Source of the DNA: Cellulosimicrobium sp. Marseille-Q4280
Lineage (GTDB): Bacteria; Actinomycetota; Actinomycetes; Actinomycetales; Cellulomonadaceae
Assembly (NCBI RefSeq): GCF_943181405.1
Contig: NZ_CALPBY010000002.1
Location: 248,001 to 312,000, forward strand
Length of the DNA: 64,000 nucleotides
Reading direction: 5' to 3'
The notes under the pieces were generated by a model. That model did no database searches, was not told the DNA's origin, and worked only from the letters and a program-made list of their open reading frames with translations. A program made the position numbers and the translations under genes. Position 1 is the first letter of the stretch. Every line of letters begins with the position of its first letter. Positions 51,643-60,341 of the stretch are shown here, piece after piece.

Positions 51643-52029
51643 GTGGTCGTCTACCTGGACGAGGACGACCTGCTCGCCGCTGCGGACGCCTTTCTGGGTG
51701 CTCCCGCAGCCGTGCGGGACTACGGGCTGCTCTCGTCGGCTCTCGCGCGCCCCGGGGCGTCCATGTTCGGTGTGGAGGCGTATCCGGGGCTCGACGAGAA
51801 GGCCGCTGCTCTGCTGCTCTCGCTGACGAAGAATCACGCACTCATCGACGGGAACAAGCGCCTCGGCTGGGTCGGGGCGCGGCTCTTCTACGCTCTGAAC
51901 GGTGCGCGACTCGCCATGCCGCAGGACGACGCGTACGACCTTGTCATCCAGATCGCCGCCGGCGAGGTCGAGGACGTGCCGACCGTCGCGGCCAGGCTCG
52001 CAGCCTGCGTGATCCGCAGCGAGACGTGA
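51643..52029 (+). CDS. Doc/Fic-family toxin
   Basis: A 128-residue Fic-fold protein of Doc size. The active-site loop reads HALIDGNKRLGW with His65, Asn71, Lys72 and Arg73; Lys after Asn, instead of Gly, is the Doc hallmark that favours phosphotransfer over AMP transfer (Doc phosphorylates EF-Tu). The N-terminal VVVYLDEDDLLAAADAFLG and GLLSSALARPGASMFG are typical. The GTG at 51643 is 2 nt after the antitoxin stop. Its stop overlaps the start of the SNF2 gene (GTGA at 52026-52029). Confidence 0.87.
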   Translation: MVVYLDEDDLLAAADAFLGAPAAVRDYGLLSSALARPGASMFGVEAYPGLDEKAAALLLSLTKNHALIDGNKRLGWVGARLFYALNGARLAMPQDDAYDLVIQIAAGEVEDVPTVAARLAACVIRSET

Positions 52030-54242
52030 CCGAGGACGTGCCGCCGCGCCGTGACGTGGCAGCGGCGCGGAAGGCCGTCGACGACGGGGATGCGCTCGCC
52101 GCGTTGCTCGAGCGGTTCCTCGGTGCGCCGTCGGTGGCGCGCGAGCACGTCCGTGCGGCGTTCGGGGACAGCCGCGAGGAGAAGGTCCTCGCCCATCTCG
52201 ACGGCGTCGACGTGGCGGCGCTGCGCGACGTGACGCGCGAGCGGCTGCGCCTCGGCACGCTCACCGACGCCGGGGTCGCGACGGTCGGCGAGGTCGCACG
52301 CCTCGGCCGCAGGGGGCTCGAACGCGTCCCGGGCATCGGCCCGCAGACCGCGACCCACCTGCTCGCCGCTGCGGAGCAGGTGGCGCGCGCCGTGCGCGAG
52401 AGCCTGCGGTTCCGCATCGACCTCACCCCGACCGATCCCGTCGCGACAGCGCTCGTCCAGGCGCTGCACTCGCTCGACCAGGCCGAGGCCGCCCTCGCGC
52501 GGTACGGCGACCAGGCGCGACGCGCGCTCGCCGAGCACGAGCGCGTGCACGACGACGCCCGCGTCGCGGCGAGCAGGACCCGCCGCTTCTTCGCGTGGGG
52601 GGAGCGTCGCCGTCGGACGTTCGCCGCCGTCGCGACCCTCTCCGCGCTGGGCGACGAGGCGCGCGCCACGGGCCTCGCCGAGGACGCGCGCCGGGTCGTC
52701 GCGCTGCTGGCCGAGCCCGGCCGGCCGTACGACGTCTGGGAGGACTTCCGCCGCCGCTCCGCCGCGTACTACGCGCTGCTCGACGGCGTCGCCCCCACGG
52801 GACGGGATCTCGCCGCGACCGAGGGTCACCTGCCGGCGGAGCTCGTCGAGCGCGTCCAGACGCAGGCGCTCGACGAGACGCTGCTCCGCGCTTCGCTGCG
52901 CGGGTACCAGGCGTTCGGCGCACGGTTCGCGCTGGCTCAGCGGCGCGCGATCCTCGGCGACGAGATGGGCCTCGGCAAGACCGTCCAGGCGATCGCCGTC
53001 ATCGCGCACCTCGTCGCGGGCGGCGCGACGCACGCCGTCGTCGTGTGCCCCGCGAGCGTGCTGACGAACTGGGTGCGCGAGCTGCGCGCGCACGCCGACC
53101 TCACGGTCCACGCGCTGCACGGCGAGGCGCGCGAGGAGGCGGAGACGGCATGGCGCGCACGCGGTGGCGTCGCGGTCACGACGTTCGCGGGGCTGCGCGC
53201 CGCGGGGACCGAGACGTTCCTGGCGTCGGGGCCGGCCGTCGTCGTGGTCGACGAGGCGCACTACGTCAAGAACCCGGAGGCCAAGCGTTCGCTCGCCGTC
53301 GCCGCGCTCGCGGCCGGGACGCCACACGTGCTTCTCCTCACGGGGACGGCGATGGAGAACCGCGTCGAGGAGTTCCGCACGCTCGTGGGCTACCTGCATC
53401 CGGAGCTCGCCGCCGGCCTCGACGCCGCCGCGGGTGCTGCGGGCCCCGAGGCGTTCCGCCGGGCCGTCGCGCCGGCCTACCTGCGCCGCAACGCCGAGGA
53501 CGTCCTCGAGGAGCTGCCCGAGCTCGTCCAGGTCGACGAGTGGGAGGACCTCGGCGCGGTCGACGGCGCGGCGTACCGGGAGGCGGTCGCGACCGGCGGG
53601 TTCATGGCGATGCGGCGCGCGGCGTTCGCCGTGGAGCACGCCGAGGACTCGGCGAAGGTGCGTCGCCTGGTCGAGATCGTGGCCGAGGCGACGCAGAACG
53701 GGCGCAAGGTCGTCGTGTTCTCCTTCTTCCGCGACGTCGTCGACCTCGTCGCGCGGGTGCTCGGCGACCTCGCCGTCGGCCCGCTCTCCGGGTCGGTGCC
53801 CGCTGCGGCGCGGCAGACGATCGTCGACGACTTCACCGCCTCGCCGGTCCCGCGTGCGCTCGTCAGCCAGATCGACGTCGGGGGAGTGGGCCTCAACCTG
53901 CAGGCGGCGTCCGTCGTCGTGCTCTGCGAGCCGCAGACCAAGCCGACCACGGAGGCGCAGGCGATCGCCCGCGCACACCGCATGGGTCAGGTCGAGACCG
54001 TGCAGGTCCACCGGCTGCTCACGCAGGACAGCGTCGACGAGCACCTCGTGCGGATCCTCGACACCAAGGCGCGGCTCTTCGACGCGTACGCGCGGCGCAG
54101 CGCGCTCGCCGAGGAGGTCGCGGGCGCCGTCGACGTGTCGGAGGCTGCGCTCGCGCGGACGATCGTCGCCGCGGAACGGGCGCGGCTCGTCGTCGACCCG
54201 CGCGTCACGTCGGTCGAGGATGCGGTCGTCGACGGGCTCTGA
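52026..54242 (+). CDS. SNF2-family DEAD/DEAH helicase with HhH domain
   Basis: A 738-residue SF2 ATPase. Residues about 80-120 form a helix-hairpin-helix (GRRGLERVPGIGPQTATHLL). The motor has motif I GDEMGLGKTVQAIAV (about 316-330), Ia VVCPASVLTNWVREL, II VVVDEAHYVKN, III LLLTGTAMENR and, in the second lobe, SQIDVGGVGLNLQAA and IARAHRMGQVETV. It is most likely a dsDNA translocase. The start is inside the Doc stop codon, so translation is coupled to the toxin gene. No nuclease domain was seen. Confidence 0.9.
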   Translation: MTEDVPPRRDVAAARKAVDDGDALAALLERFLGAPSVAREHVRAAFGDSREEKVLAHLDGVDVAALRDVTRERLRLGTLTDAGVATVGEVARLGRRGLERVPGIGPQTATHLLAAAEQVARAVRESLRFRIDLTPTDPVATALVQALHSLDQAEAALARYGDQARRALAEHERVHDDARVAASRTRRFFAWGERRRRTFAAVATLSALGDEARATGLAEDARRVVALLAEPGRPYDVWEDFRRRSAAYYALLDGVAPTGRDLAATEGHLPAELVERVQTQALDETLLRASLRGYQAFGARFALAQRRAILGDEMGLGKTVQAIAVIAHLVAGGATHAVVVCPASVLTNWVRELRAHADLTVHALHGEAREEAETAWRARGGVAVTTFAGLRAAGTETFLASGPAVVVVDEAHYVKNPEAKRSLAVAALAAGTPHVLLLTGTAMENRVEEFRTLVGYLHPELAAGLDAAAGAAGPEAFRRAVAPAYLRRNAEDVLEELPELVQVDEWEDLGAVDGAAYREAVATGGFMAMRRAAFAVEHAEDSAKVRRLVEIVAEATQNGRKVVVFSFFRDVVDLVARVLGDLAVGPLSGSVPAAARQTIVDDFTASPVPRALVSQIDVGGVGLNLQAASVVVLCEPQTKPTTEAQAIARAHRMGQVETVQVHRLLTQDSVDEHLVRILDTKARLFDAYARRSALAEEVAGAVDVSEAALARTIVAAERARLVVDPRVTSVEDAVVDGL

Positions 54243-54291
54243 CCGACGCGCCGTGCTGCGGGGCACGCACGCCGTCGACGAGGATGGGCTG

Positions 54292-54588
54292 ATGCCCGAC
54301 ACCACACCCGACGTCCAGGTGGGCGCTCTCGCGATCAACGTCACCGTCCCCGACGACCTCCGCTGGACCGACGAGCGTCGCGGCGAGGTCTTCCAGCTGC
54401 AGACGATCACGGTCCGCCTCCTGCCGGACGGTCACCTCGCGGCCAAGGCGTACGGCCGGCCCGTCGCCGGCGGCCGCGGCGGCTACGTCTCGTTCCGCGT
54501 CCCGGACCGCCCCGAGCTCGCCGCGCTGATCGAGGCGGGCGCCACCGCCGCGTCGCGCCGGTGGGCGGAGCACCGCGGGCTCGAGTAG
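54292..54588 (+). CDS. Conserved hypothetical protein, 98 residues
   Basis: Not recognised. The sequence is beta-rich: VGALAINVTVPDDLRWTDER, VFQLQTITVRLLPDGHLAAK, GGYVSFRVPDRPELAAL, then a C-terminal helix AGATAASRRWAEHRGL. GAGGAT (54280-54285) lies 6 nt before the ATG, a weak -10 match. It is 49 bp after the SNF2 gene on the same strand and might be a fourth member of that cluster or independent. Confidence 0.7.
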   Translation: MPDTTPDVQVGALAINVTVPDDLRWTDERRGEVFQLQTITVRLLPDGHLAAKAYGRPVAGGRGGYVSFRVPDRPELAALIEAGATAASRRWAEHRGLE

Positions 54589-54628
54589 GCCGGGTGCGGT
54601 ATGCAGTACCGGGCCCTACCGTGACCGT

Positions 54629-55384
54629 ATGACCACCGAAGCCCAGGAACCCGTCACGCTCACCCCGTTGCCCGAGACCTGGTCGACGGCGCTCGCGGTC
54701 GTCGCGCACCCCGACGACATGGAGTTCGGCGCGGCCGCTGCCGTCGCACGGTGGACCGGTCAGGGCAAGCGCGTCGTGTACTGCATGGTGACGAGCGGCG
54801 AGGCGGGCATCGACGGCATGGACCCCGACGTCGCGCGCGGGATCCGCGAGGCCGAGCAGGTGGAGTCGGCGCGGCTCGTGGGCGTCGACGAGGTCGAGTT
54901 CCTCGGTCTGCCCGACGGTGTGCTCGAGTACGGCGTGCCGTTGCGGCGCGAGATCGCCCGGGTCGTGCGGCGTCACCGTCCGGACGTGGTGATCACGGGG
55001 AACCACCGGGAGGCGTTCCCGAACGGCGTCCCGAACCAGGCCGACCACGTCGCGACCGGCCGTGCGGTCCTCGACGCCGTGCGCGACGCGGGCAACCGCT
55101 GGATCTTCCGGGACCAGGTGGAGGACGAGGGGCTCGAGCCGTGGGGCGGCGTCGAGCAGGTGTGGGTCTCCGGCTCGCCCACGGCGACGCACGTCGTCGA
55201 CGTCAGCGCGACGTTCGACGCGGGCGTCGCGTCCCTCGCGGCGCACGCCGCGTATCTCGACGGCCTCGGCTGGGAGGGCTTCGACCCGGCCGAGTTCCTC
55301 GGGTCCATGACCCGGCCCGCGGGCCAGGCGCTCGGCGTCGAGCACGCGACGACGTTCGAGGTCGTCAGGCTGACCTGGGACTGA
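54629..55384 (+). CDS. PIG-L family deacetylase
   Basis: Zinc-dependent N-acetyl-sugar or glycolipid deacetylase, 251 residues. The zinc motif AHPDDMEFG (His27, Asp30) is near the N-terminus, the third ligand His in NQADHVATG (about residue 143), and FLGLPDGVLEYG is family-typical. Relatives include mycothiol MshB and LmbE-like proteins; the substrate cannot be assigned. TACCGT (54617-54622) is 6 nt before the ATG, so the mRNA is probably leaderless. Cytoplasmic, no signal peptide. Confidence 0.9.
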   Translation: MTTEAQEPVTLTPLPETWSTALAVVAHPDDMEFGAAAAVARWTGQGKRVVYCMVTSGEAGIDGMDPDVARGIREAEQVESARLVGVDEVEFLGLPDGVLEYGVPLRREIARVVRRHRPDVVITGNHREAFPNGVPNQADHVATGRAVLDAVRDAGNRWIFRDQVEDEGLEPWGGVEQVWVSGSPTATHVVDVSATFDAGVASLAAHAAYLDGLGWEGFDPAEFLGSMTRPAGQALGVEHATTFEVVRLTWD

Positions 55385-55440
55385 GGCTGCCCGGTCGGCG
55401 TCGTCCGCGACCAGGCCCTCGTCACCGTCGACCAGGCGGC

Positions 55441-55472
55441 CGTGGCCCGTCCGGAGCTCCGGACGGGCCACG
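55441..55472. terminator. 32-bp perfect palindrome between convergent genes
   Basis: Bases 55441-55472 are a perfect 32-bp palindrome (CGTGGCCCGTCCGGAG and complement). A second hairpin GGCACC-GGGT-GGTGCC follows at 55481-55496. Both lie between the PIG-L and fadB-type stop codons, so act as bidirectional terminators. Confidence 0.8.
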
Positions 55473-55503
55473 ACACGATCGGCACCGGGTGGTGCCGGGA
55501 ACC

Positions 55504-57735
55504 TCAGGCGTGCTGGACCGCAGCGGCCGCCGGGACGTTCGCGACGCCGTCGGGCAGGAACCGTCGGCCGAGGACCTTCTCCGAGTAGCCCGTGCGGTCG
55601 AGGTACGGCGTGATGCCGCCGAGGTGGAAGCCCCAGCCTGCTCCGAGGATCATGCACAGGTCGACCTGCGACGGCGAGGACACGACGCCCTCGTCGAGCA
55701 TGAGCCCGATCTCCTGCGTGAGCGCCGTCAGCACGGAGTCGAGCACGCCGGCCTCATCCAGGGCATCCTCACCGCCCGCGGTGCCGTCGCCGAACACGGC
55801 CTGGATCGCCGGGTCGACCGGCTTCGGCAGACCGCGGGGTGCGTCGAGCACGACGGGGATCTTCTCGTCGACGATGCGCTGCAGCCCGGGGGAGACCGGG
55901 AACCGGTCGCCGAGGTCCTCGCGCAGCGACGTCAGCACGTGCAGGCCGACGGCCGGACCGACGAGGTCGAACAGCGCGAACGGCGGCATCGGCAGCCCGA
56001 GCGGCGCGACCGCGCGGTCGGCGACCTCGACCGACGTCCCGTTCTCGACCGCCTCGACGATCTTGCCCATGAGGAGGATGAGGAGGCGGTTGACGACGAA
56101 GCCGGGCCGGTCCGCGACGAGCACGGCGGTCTTGCGGAGCTTCTTCGTCATGGCGAACGCGGTGGCGAGCGCGGCGTCGTCCGTCTTCGCCGCCTGGATG
56201 ATCTCGACGAGCGGCATCTGCGCGACGGGGTTGAAGAAGTGCATCCCGACGACGCGCTCCGGGTGGCGCAGGTCGGCCGCCATCTCGGTCACGGACAGCG
56301 CCGACGTGTTCGTGAGGAACACGGTCTCGTCGCCCACGACGCCCTCGAGCTCGGCGAACACCGTCTTCTTCAGGCCGAGGATCTCCGTGACCGCCTCGAT
56401 GACGACGTCGCAGCCCGCGAAGTCGCCGAGCTCGGTGGTGCCGTGGACGTTCGCGACGATGCGGGCGCCGGCGTCGCGCGACATGCGCCCGGAGCCGACG
56501 AGCTTCTCGACCGTCGAGCGGACGTAGGCGAGGCCCTTCTCGACGCGATCGGCGTCGAGGTCGCGCATGACGACGGGCACCTGGAGCCGCTGGGCGAACA
56601 GCAGCGCGATCTGCGCCGCCATGAGGCCGGCACCGACGATGCCGACCCGGGTCACCGGCCGCGCGAGCTTCGCGTCCGGCGCGCCCTGCGGCCGCTTGCC
56701 CTTCGACACGAGCTGGAACGCGTACACGCTCGCGCGCATCTCGTCGCTCATGATGAGGTCCGCGAGGGCCTCGTCCTCGGCGGCGAACGCCTCCTCCTTG
56801 GTCGCCGTGCGCGCGGCGGCGACGAGGTCGAGCGCGCGGTACGGCGCGGGCCGCGAGCCCGCCACGACGGCGTCGAGCCGCTGGCGCGTGCCTGCGACGA
56901 CCGCGTCCCACACGGGCTGCGGGTCGAGCTCGCGGCGCTCGACGACGACGTCCCCGCGCAGGACCGCCTCCGCCCACCGGATCGAGGACTCGAGGAAGTC
57001 GGGCGCGTCGAACAGCGCGTCGACGAGGCCGATCTCGACGGCCTCCTTCGCCTTGAACGGCTTGTTCGCCGCAGGACGGGCCAGGATGACGTCCATGGCC
57101 TTCTCGACCCCGAGCAGGCGCGGCACGAGGTACGCGCCGCCCCAGCCGGGCACGAGGCCGAGGCCGACCTCGGGCAGGGCGAGCGCCCCGGCGTCGGACG
57201 CGACCGTGCGGTAGTCGCAGTTGAGCGCGATCTCGAGGCCGCCGCCGAGCGCGACGCCGTTGACGAACGCGAACGTCGGGACACCGGTCCGCTCGCGCAG
57301 CCCGCCGAGGATCGCGTACGCGGCGTGGCCTGCGCGACCGAGCCCGAGCGCGTCCTCCCGGCCCTGGATCGCGGCGGCCTGCGTGAGGTCGGCGCCGGCG
57401 GCCAGGAAGTAGGGCTTGCCCGTGACCGCGACGGCGACGATCTCGCCGTCGGCCGCACGCCGCTCGATCCGCTCGAGCGCGGAGCGGAGCTCCGCGAGCC
57501 CCTCGGGCCCGAGCGTCGTGGGCTTGGTGTGGTCGAGCCCGTTGTCGAGCGTGACCAGGGCGAGCGTGCCCGTCCCGCCGGGGAGGGCGACGTCGCGCAC
57601 GAGCGAGTGCGTCACGCGCTCCCCGCGCGCCGGGGCCGAGCCGCCGTCCCGCTGCGCGGACGGCTCGGGGGTGATGGTCTGGTCGGCGGTCGTCGTGCCG
57701 GGCCTGCTGGTGGTCTCGGAGGTCGTCTCGCTCAC
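55504..57735 (-). CDS. fadB: Multifunctional enoyl-CoA hydratase / 3-hydroxyacyl-CoA dehydrogenase (FadB/FadJ type)
   Basis: Catalyses hydration and NAD-dependent oxidation steps of fatty-acid beta-oxidation. The 743-residue protein has an N-terminal crotonase domain (about 50-260; AAGADLTQAAA and NGVALGGGLEIALNCDYR oxyanion hole), an NAD-binding Rossmann domain from RVGIVGAGLMAAQIALLFAQ (about 375) with MHFFNPVAQMPLVEII, and C-terminal 3HCDH domains (GFVVNRLLILLMG, then HLGGITPYLDRTG). Residues 1-40 are Thr/Ser-rich. The GTG start is 2 nt after the thiolase stop, so the pair is one operon. Confidence 0.94.
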   Translation of the reverse strand: MSETTSETTSRPGTTTADQTITPEPSAQRDGGSAPARGERVTHSLVRDVALPGGTGTLALVTLDNGLDHTKPTTLGPEGLAELRSALERIERRAADGEIVAVAVTGKPYFLAAGADLTQAAAIQGREDALGLGRAGHAAYAILGGLRERTGVPTFAFVNGVALGGGLEIALNCDYRTVASDAGALALPEVGLGLVPGWGGAYLVPRLLGVEKAMDVILARPAANKPFKAKEAVEIGLVDALFDAPDFLESSIRWAEAVLRGDVVVERRELDPQPVWDAVVAGTRQRLDAVVAGSRPAPYRALDLVAAARTATKEEAFAAEDEALADLIMSDEMRASVYAFQLVSKGKRPQGAPDAKLARPVTRVGIVGAGLMAAQIALLFAQRLQVPVVMRDLDADRVEKGLAYVRSTVEKLVGSGRMSRDAGARIVANVHGTTELGDFAGCDVVIEAVTEILGLKKTVFAELEGVVGDETVFLTNTSALSVTEMAADLRHPERVVGMHFFNPVAQMPLVEIIQAAKTDDAALATAFAMTKKLRKTAVLVADRPGFVVNRLLILLMGKIVEAVENGTSVEVADRAVAPLGLPMPPFALFDLVGPAVGLHVLTSLREDLGDRFPVSPGLQRIVDEKIPVVLDAPRGLPKPVDPAIQAVFGDGTAGGEDALDEAGVLDSVLTALTQEIGLMLDEGVVSSPSQVDLCMILGAGWGFHLGGITPYLDRTGYSEKVLGRRFLPDGVANVPAAAAVQHA

Positions 57736-57737
57736 GG

Positions 57738-59063
57738 TCAGTTCTCCCCGTCGGTCGCGGTGGTCGTGTCGGCGGCGCCGTGGCCGGAGTAGTCGGCGTG
57801 GTGCGGGTTCTCCCAGATCACGGTGCCGCCCATGCCGAGGCCGACGCACATGGTCGTCAGGCCGTAGCGCACCTCGGGGTGCTGCTCGAACTGCCGCGCG
57901 AGCTGGGTCATGAGACGCACGCCCGACGACGCGAGCGGGTGGCCCATCGCGATGGCGCCGCCGTAGAGGTTGACCCGCTCGTCGTCGTCGGCGAGGCCGA
58001 AGTGGTCGGTGAACGCGAGCACCTGGACGGCGAAGGCCTCGTTGATCTCGAACAGGCCGATGTCGTCGATCGTCAGGCCCGCGGACGCGAGCGCGCGCTC
58101 CGTCGCGGGGACGGGGCCGTAGCCCATGACCTCGGGGTCCACGCCCGCGTAGGCGTAGGAGACGAGGCGCATGCGCGCGGGCAGGCCGAGCTCGTCGACG
58201 ACATCGCCCGCGGCGAGCAGGCACGCCGTCGCGCCGTCGGTGAGCGGCGACGCGTTGCCCGCGGTGACCTTGCCCCCGGGGCGGAACGGTGTCTTGAGGT
58301 CGCGGATCGCGTCGACCGTGGTGCCGGGGCGCGGGAGCTCGTCGGCGGTGGCGAGGCCCCAGCCGAGCTCGGTCGACCGGGTCGCGATCGGCACGAGGTC
58401 GGCGGAGACGTCGCCGTTGGCGAGAGCCTTGGCGTACTTGGCCTGGCTCGCCACGGCGTAGGCGTCGGCGCGCTCCTTGGTGAGGTGCGGGTAGCGGTCG
58501 TGCAGGTTCTCCGCCGTCGCGCCCATGACGAGCGCGGACGAGTCGACGAGCTTCTCGGCGACGAAGCGCGGGTTCGGGTCGGAGCCCTCGCCCATGGGGT
58601 GGTGGCCCATGTGCTCGACACCGCCCGCGACGACGACGTCCTGGGCACCCACGGCAACGTTGGCGGCGGTCGTCGTGACGGCCGTCATCGCCCCCGCGCA
58701 CATGCGGTCGATCGCGAACCCGGGTACCGACTTCGGCAGCCCCGCGAGCACGGCGACGCTGCGCCCGAGGGTGAGGCCCTGGTCGCCCGTCTGCGTCGTC
58801 GCGGCGAGCGCGAGCTCGTCGATGCGCTCGGCGGGCAGCTCGGGCCGACGCCGCAGGAGCTCGCGGATCGTCTTCACGGCGAGGTCGTCGGCGCGCGTCT
58901 CGGCGTAGATCCCGTCAGGGCGCGCCTTGCCGAACGGGCTGCGCACGCCCTCGACGAAGACGACGTCGCGCACGGCACGACGGCGTGCCGCCTGGGTGGG
59001 TGCGTGGGCCTCGGGGGCGGTCGCGCCGTCGGCTCCTGGGGCCACGGTGTCGGCCACGGTCAT
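57738..59063 (-). CDS. fadA: Acetyl-CoA C-acyltransferase (thiolase)
   Basis: Final, thiolytic step of beta-oxidation. The 441-residue protein has catalytic Cys in IDRMCAGAMTAV (about 126), GGVEHMGHHPMG, EINEAFAVQ, His in GGAIAMGHPLASSG and the second Cys in GLTTMCVGLGMGG. A 40-residue Ala/Pro-rich leader precedes the domain (RRAVRDVVFVEGVRSPFG). GGAGATGCC before the ATG at 59063 gives a start with a plausible ribosome site. First gene of the operon with the fadB-type gene; an inverted repeat lies upstream. Confidence 0.94.
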   Translation of the reverse strand: MTVADTVAPGADGATAPEAHAPTQAARRRAVRDVVFVEGVRSPFGKARPDGIYAETRADDLAVKTIRELLRRRPELPAERIDELALAATTQTGDQGLTLGRSVAVLAGLPKSVPGFAIDRMCAGAMTAVTTTAANVAVGAQDVVVAGGVEHMGHHPMGEGSDPNPRFVAEKLVDSSALVMGATAENLHDRYPHLTKERADAYAVASQAKYAKALANGDVSADLVPIATRSTELGWGLATADELPRPGTTVDAIRDLKTPFRPGGKVTAGNASPLTDGATACLLAAGDVVDELGLPARMRLVSYAYAGVDPEVMGYGPVPATERALASAGLTIDDIGLFEINEAFAVQVLAFTDHFGLADDDERVNLYGGAIAMGHPLASSGVRLMTQLARQFEQHPEVRYGLTTMCVGLGMGGTVIWENPHHADYSGHGAADTTTATDGEN

Positions 59064-59150
59064 GGCATCTCCATCCGGTCGGGTGGTCCGGCCGGGTCGG
59101 GCCGGGTCAGATGGTCGGGACGGCGGCGTCCGGAGCGACACCGCTCAGGT

Positions 59151-59172
59151 GATACACGCTACCGCGAGTATC
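59151..59172. promoter_or_regulatory. Inverted repeat GATACACGC-TACC-GCGAGTATC before the beta-oxidation operon
   Basis: An 8-of-9-bp inverted repeat about 88 bp upstream of the thiolase ATG, overlapping a minus-strand TAGCGT that could be a -10. Position and symmetry suit a TetR-family fatty-acid-degradation repressor; that is inference. Confidence 0.5.
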
Positions 59173-59203
59173 GGGAAAGCACGAGGACGATGCTACGACA
59201 CAT

Positions 59204-59258
59204 CGAGACCCGGTATCGCCCCTCTGGCGAGGAGGGCGATACCGGGTCTCGGTGGAGC
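59204..59258. terminator. Long hairpin between femX-like gene and thiolase gene
   Basis: An 18-bp perfect stem starting CGAGACCCGGTATCGCCC, with its complement ending near 59252 and a loop of about 12 nt, lies just after the stop of the minus-strand FemX-like gene. It is its probable terminator. No T-run follows. Confidence 0.65.
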
Positions 59259-59275
59259 CTCGGGCAGGAGCGCGG

Positions 59276-60319
59276 TCAGCGTCCGCCGCGCAGCTTCCGC
59301 ACGACCTTCTTCGCGGTCGGCAGGCCCTTGTTCCATGCGGAGTACCACATCGAGAACGGCACGTCGACGCTCTGCACGAGCTCGTCGTCGTGCTGGGCGA
59401 AGCTCCGCTTGAACTCGCTGATGCCGTCGTTGAGGAGACCGTTCATGTCGTAGCGGACGAGCCCGGCCTCCTGCGCGAGCGTGATCGCGTGCCACTTGAC
59501 CGGCGCGTTCGCCCGCAGCTTCCGACCGGCGTCGTTGATGCCCCCGTAGAGCTCGAACGACGTCGTCGCCGACGCCACGCACCACACGAACGACACCGGG
59601 GCGCCCTCGGAGAACGCCGCGACGAGCACCGAGTGCTCGCCGAGCTCGCGGTGGATCGCGAGGTAGTACTCGTCGTCGTGCAGGGCGAAGCCCGCCCGCT
59701 CGGCCGTCTCGTGGTAGACCGCGAGGACCTGGCGGACGTCGGCCTCGTCCGTGACGCGGCGCACCTCGAGCCCGCTCCGTGCGGCCTTGCGGATGTCGTA
59801 CCGCGTCGACTTGCCCATCGCGGCCGTCAGCTCGTCCGGGGTCTTCGTGAGGTCGAGGATCAGCGTGACCGGGTAGAGGATCGGGTTCGCGGCGTCGCGC
59901 GCGTCGGGCAGGTCGAGGTGCGTACCCGCGGGCCAGTCCGGCTCGATCGTGATGCCGACGCCCCCGACGTTCTCCTTGCACCACGCCACGACCGCCCGTG
60001 TCACGGCGTCGCGCGCGTCGTCGTCGCCCACCCCTGGCCCGGCGCCCCAGCCGTCGGGACCGGGCGCCACGACCGGGCCGCGCGGCACGTGGCACAGCGC
60101 CTTGAACTGCGCGGGCAGGGACCGTACGAGCACCTGCGCGAGGCCGACGGTGCGGCCCGCGCCGTCGACGGCCTCGAGGCGGCGCGGCGTCCAGGCGCCC
60201 GTCGCCTTGACCTCGCCCCAGCCCCAGAGCTGCAGCGGGTGGCCGCCGAGCGCGTTCACCTGGGCGTCCCAGGTGTCGCGGTCGGTCACTGTCCGGATCG
60301 TCAGGTTCGTGTCGTGCAC
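59276..60319 (-). CDS. FemX/FemAB-family peptidoglycan bridge aminoacyltransferase
   Basis: Predicted to add amino acids from aminoacyl-tRNA to the lipid II stem peptide. The 347-residue protein has two GNAT-like lobes: HPLQLWGWGEVKATGAWTP (about 25-43), GRTVGLAQVLVRSLP, then KSTRYDIRKAARSGLEV (about 165-181) and SFELYGGINDAGRKLRANAPVKWHAI in the second lobe, ending with FKRSFAQHDDELVQSVDVPF. The usual coiled-coil arm of staphylococcal FemA is absent, as in actinobacterial FemX. TAGGGT (60327-60332, minus strand) lies 7 nt before the GTG start. It is cytoplasmic. Confidence 0.9.
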   Translation of the reverse strand: MHDTNLTIRTVTDRDTWDAQVNALGGHPLQLWGWGEVKATGAWTPRRLEAVDGAGRTVGLAQVLVRSLPAQFKALCHVPRGPVVAPGPDGWGAGPGVGDDDARDAVTRAVVAWCKENVGGVGITIEPDWPAGTHLDLPDARDAANPILYPVTLILDLTKTPDELTAAMGKSTRYDIRKAARSGLEVRRVTDEADVRQVLAVYHETAERAGFALHDDEYYLAIHRELGEHSVLVAAFSEGAPVSFVWCVASATTSFELYGGINDAGRKLRANAPVKWHAITLAQEAGLVRYDMNGLLNDGISEFKRSFAQHDDELVQSVDVPFSMWYSAWNKGLPTAKKVVRKLRGGR

Positions 60320-60341
60320 GGCCCCGACCCTACCCGTCCGC

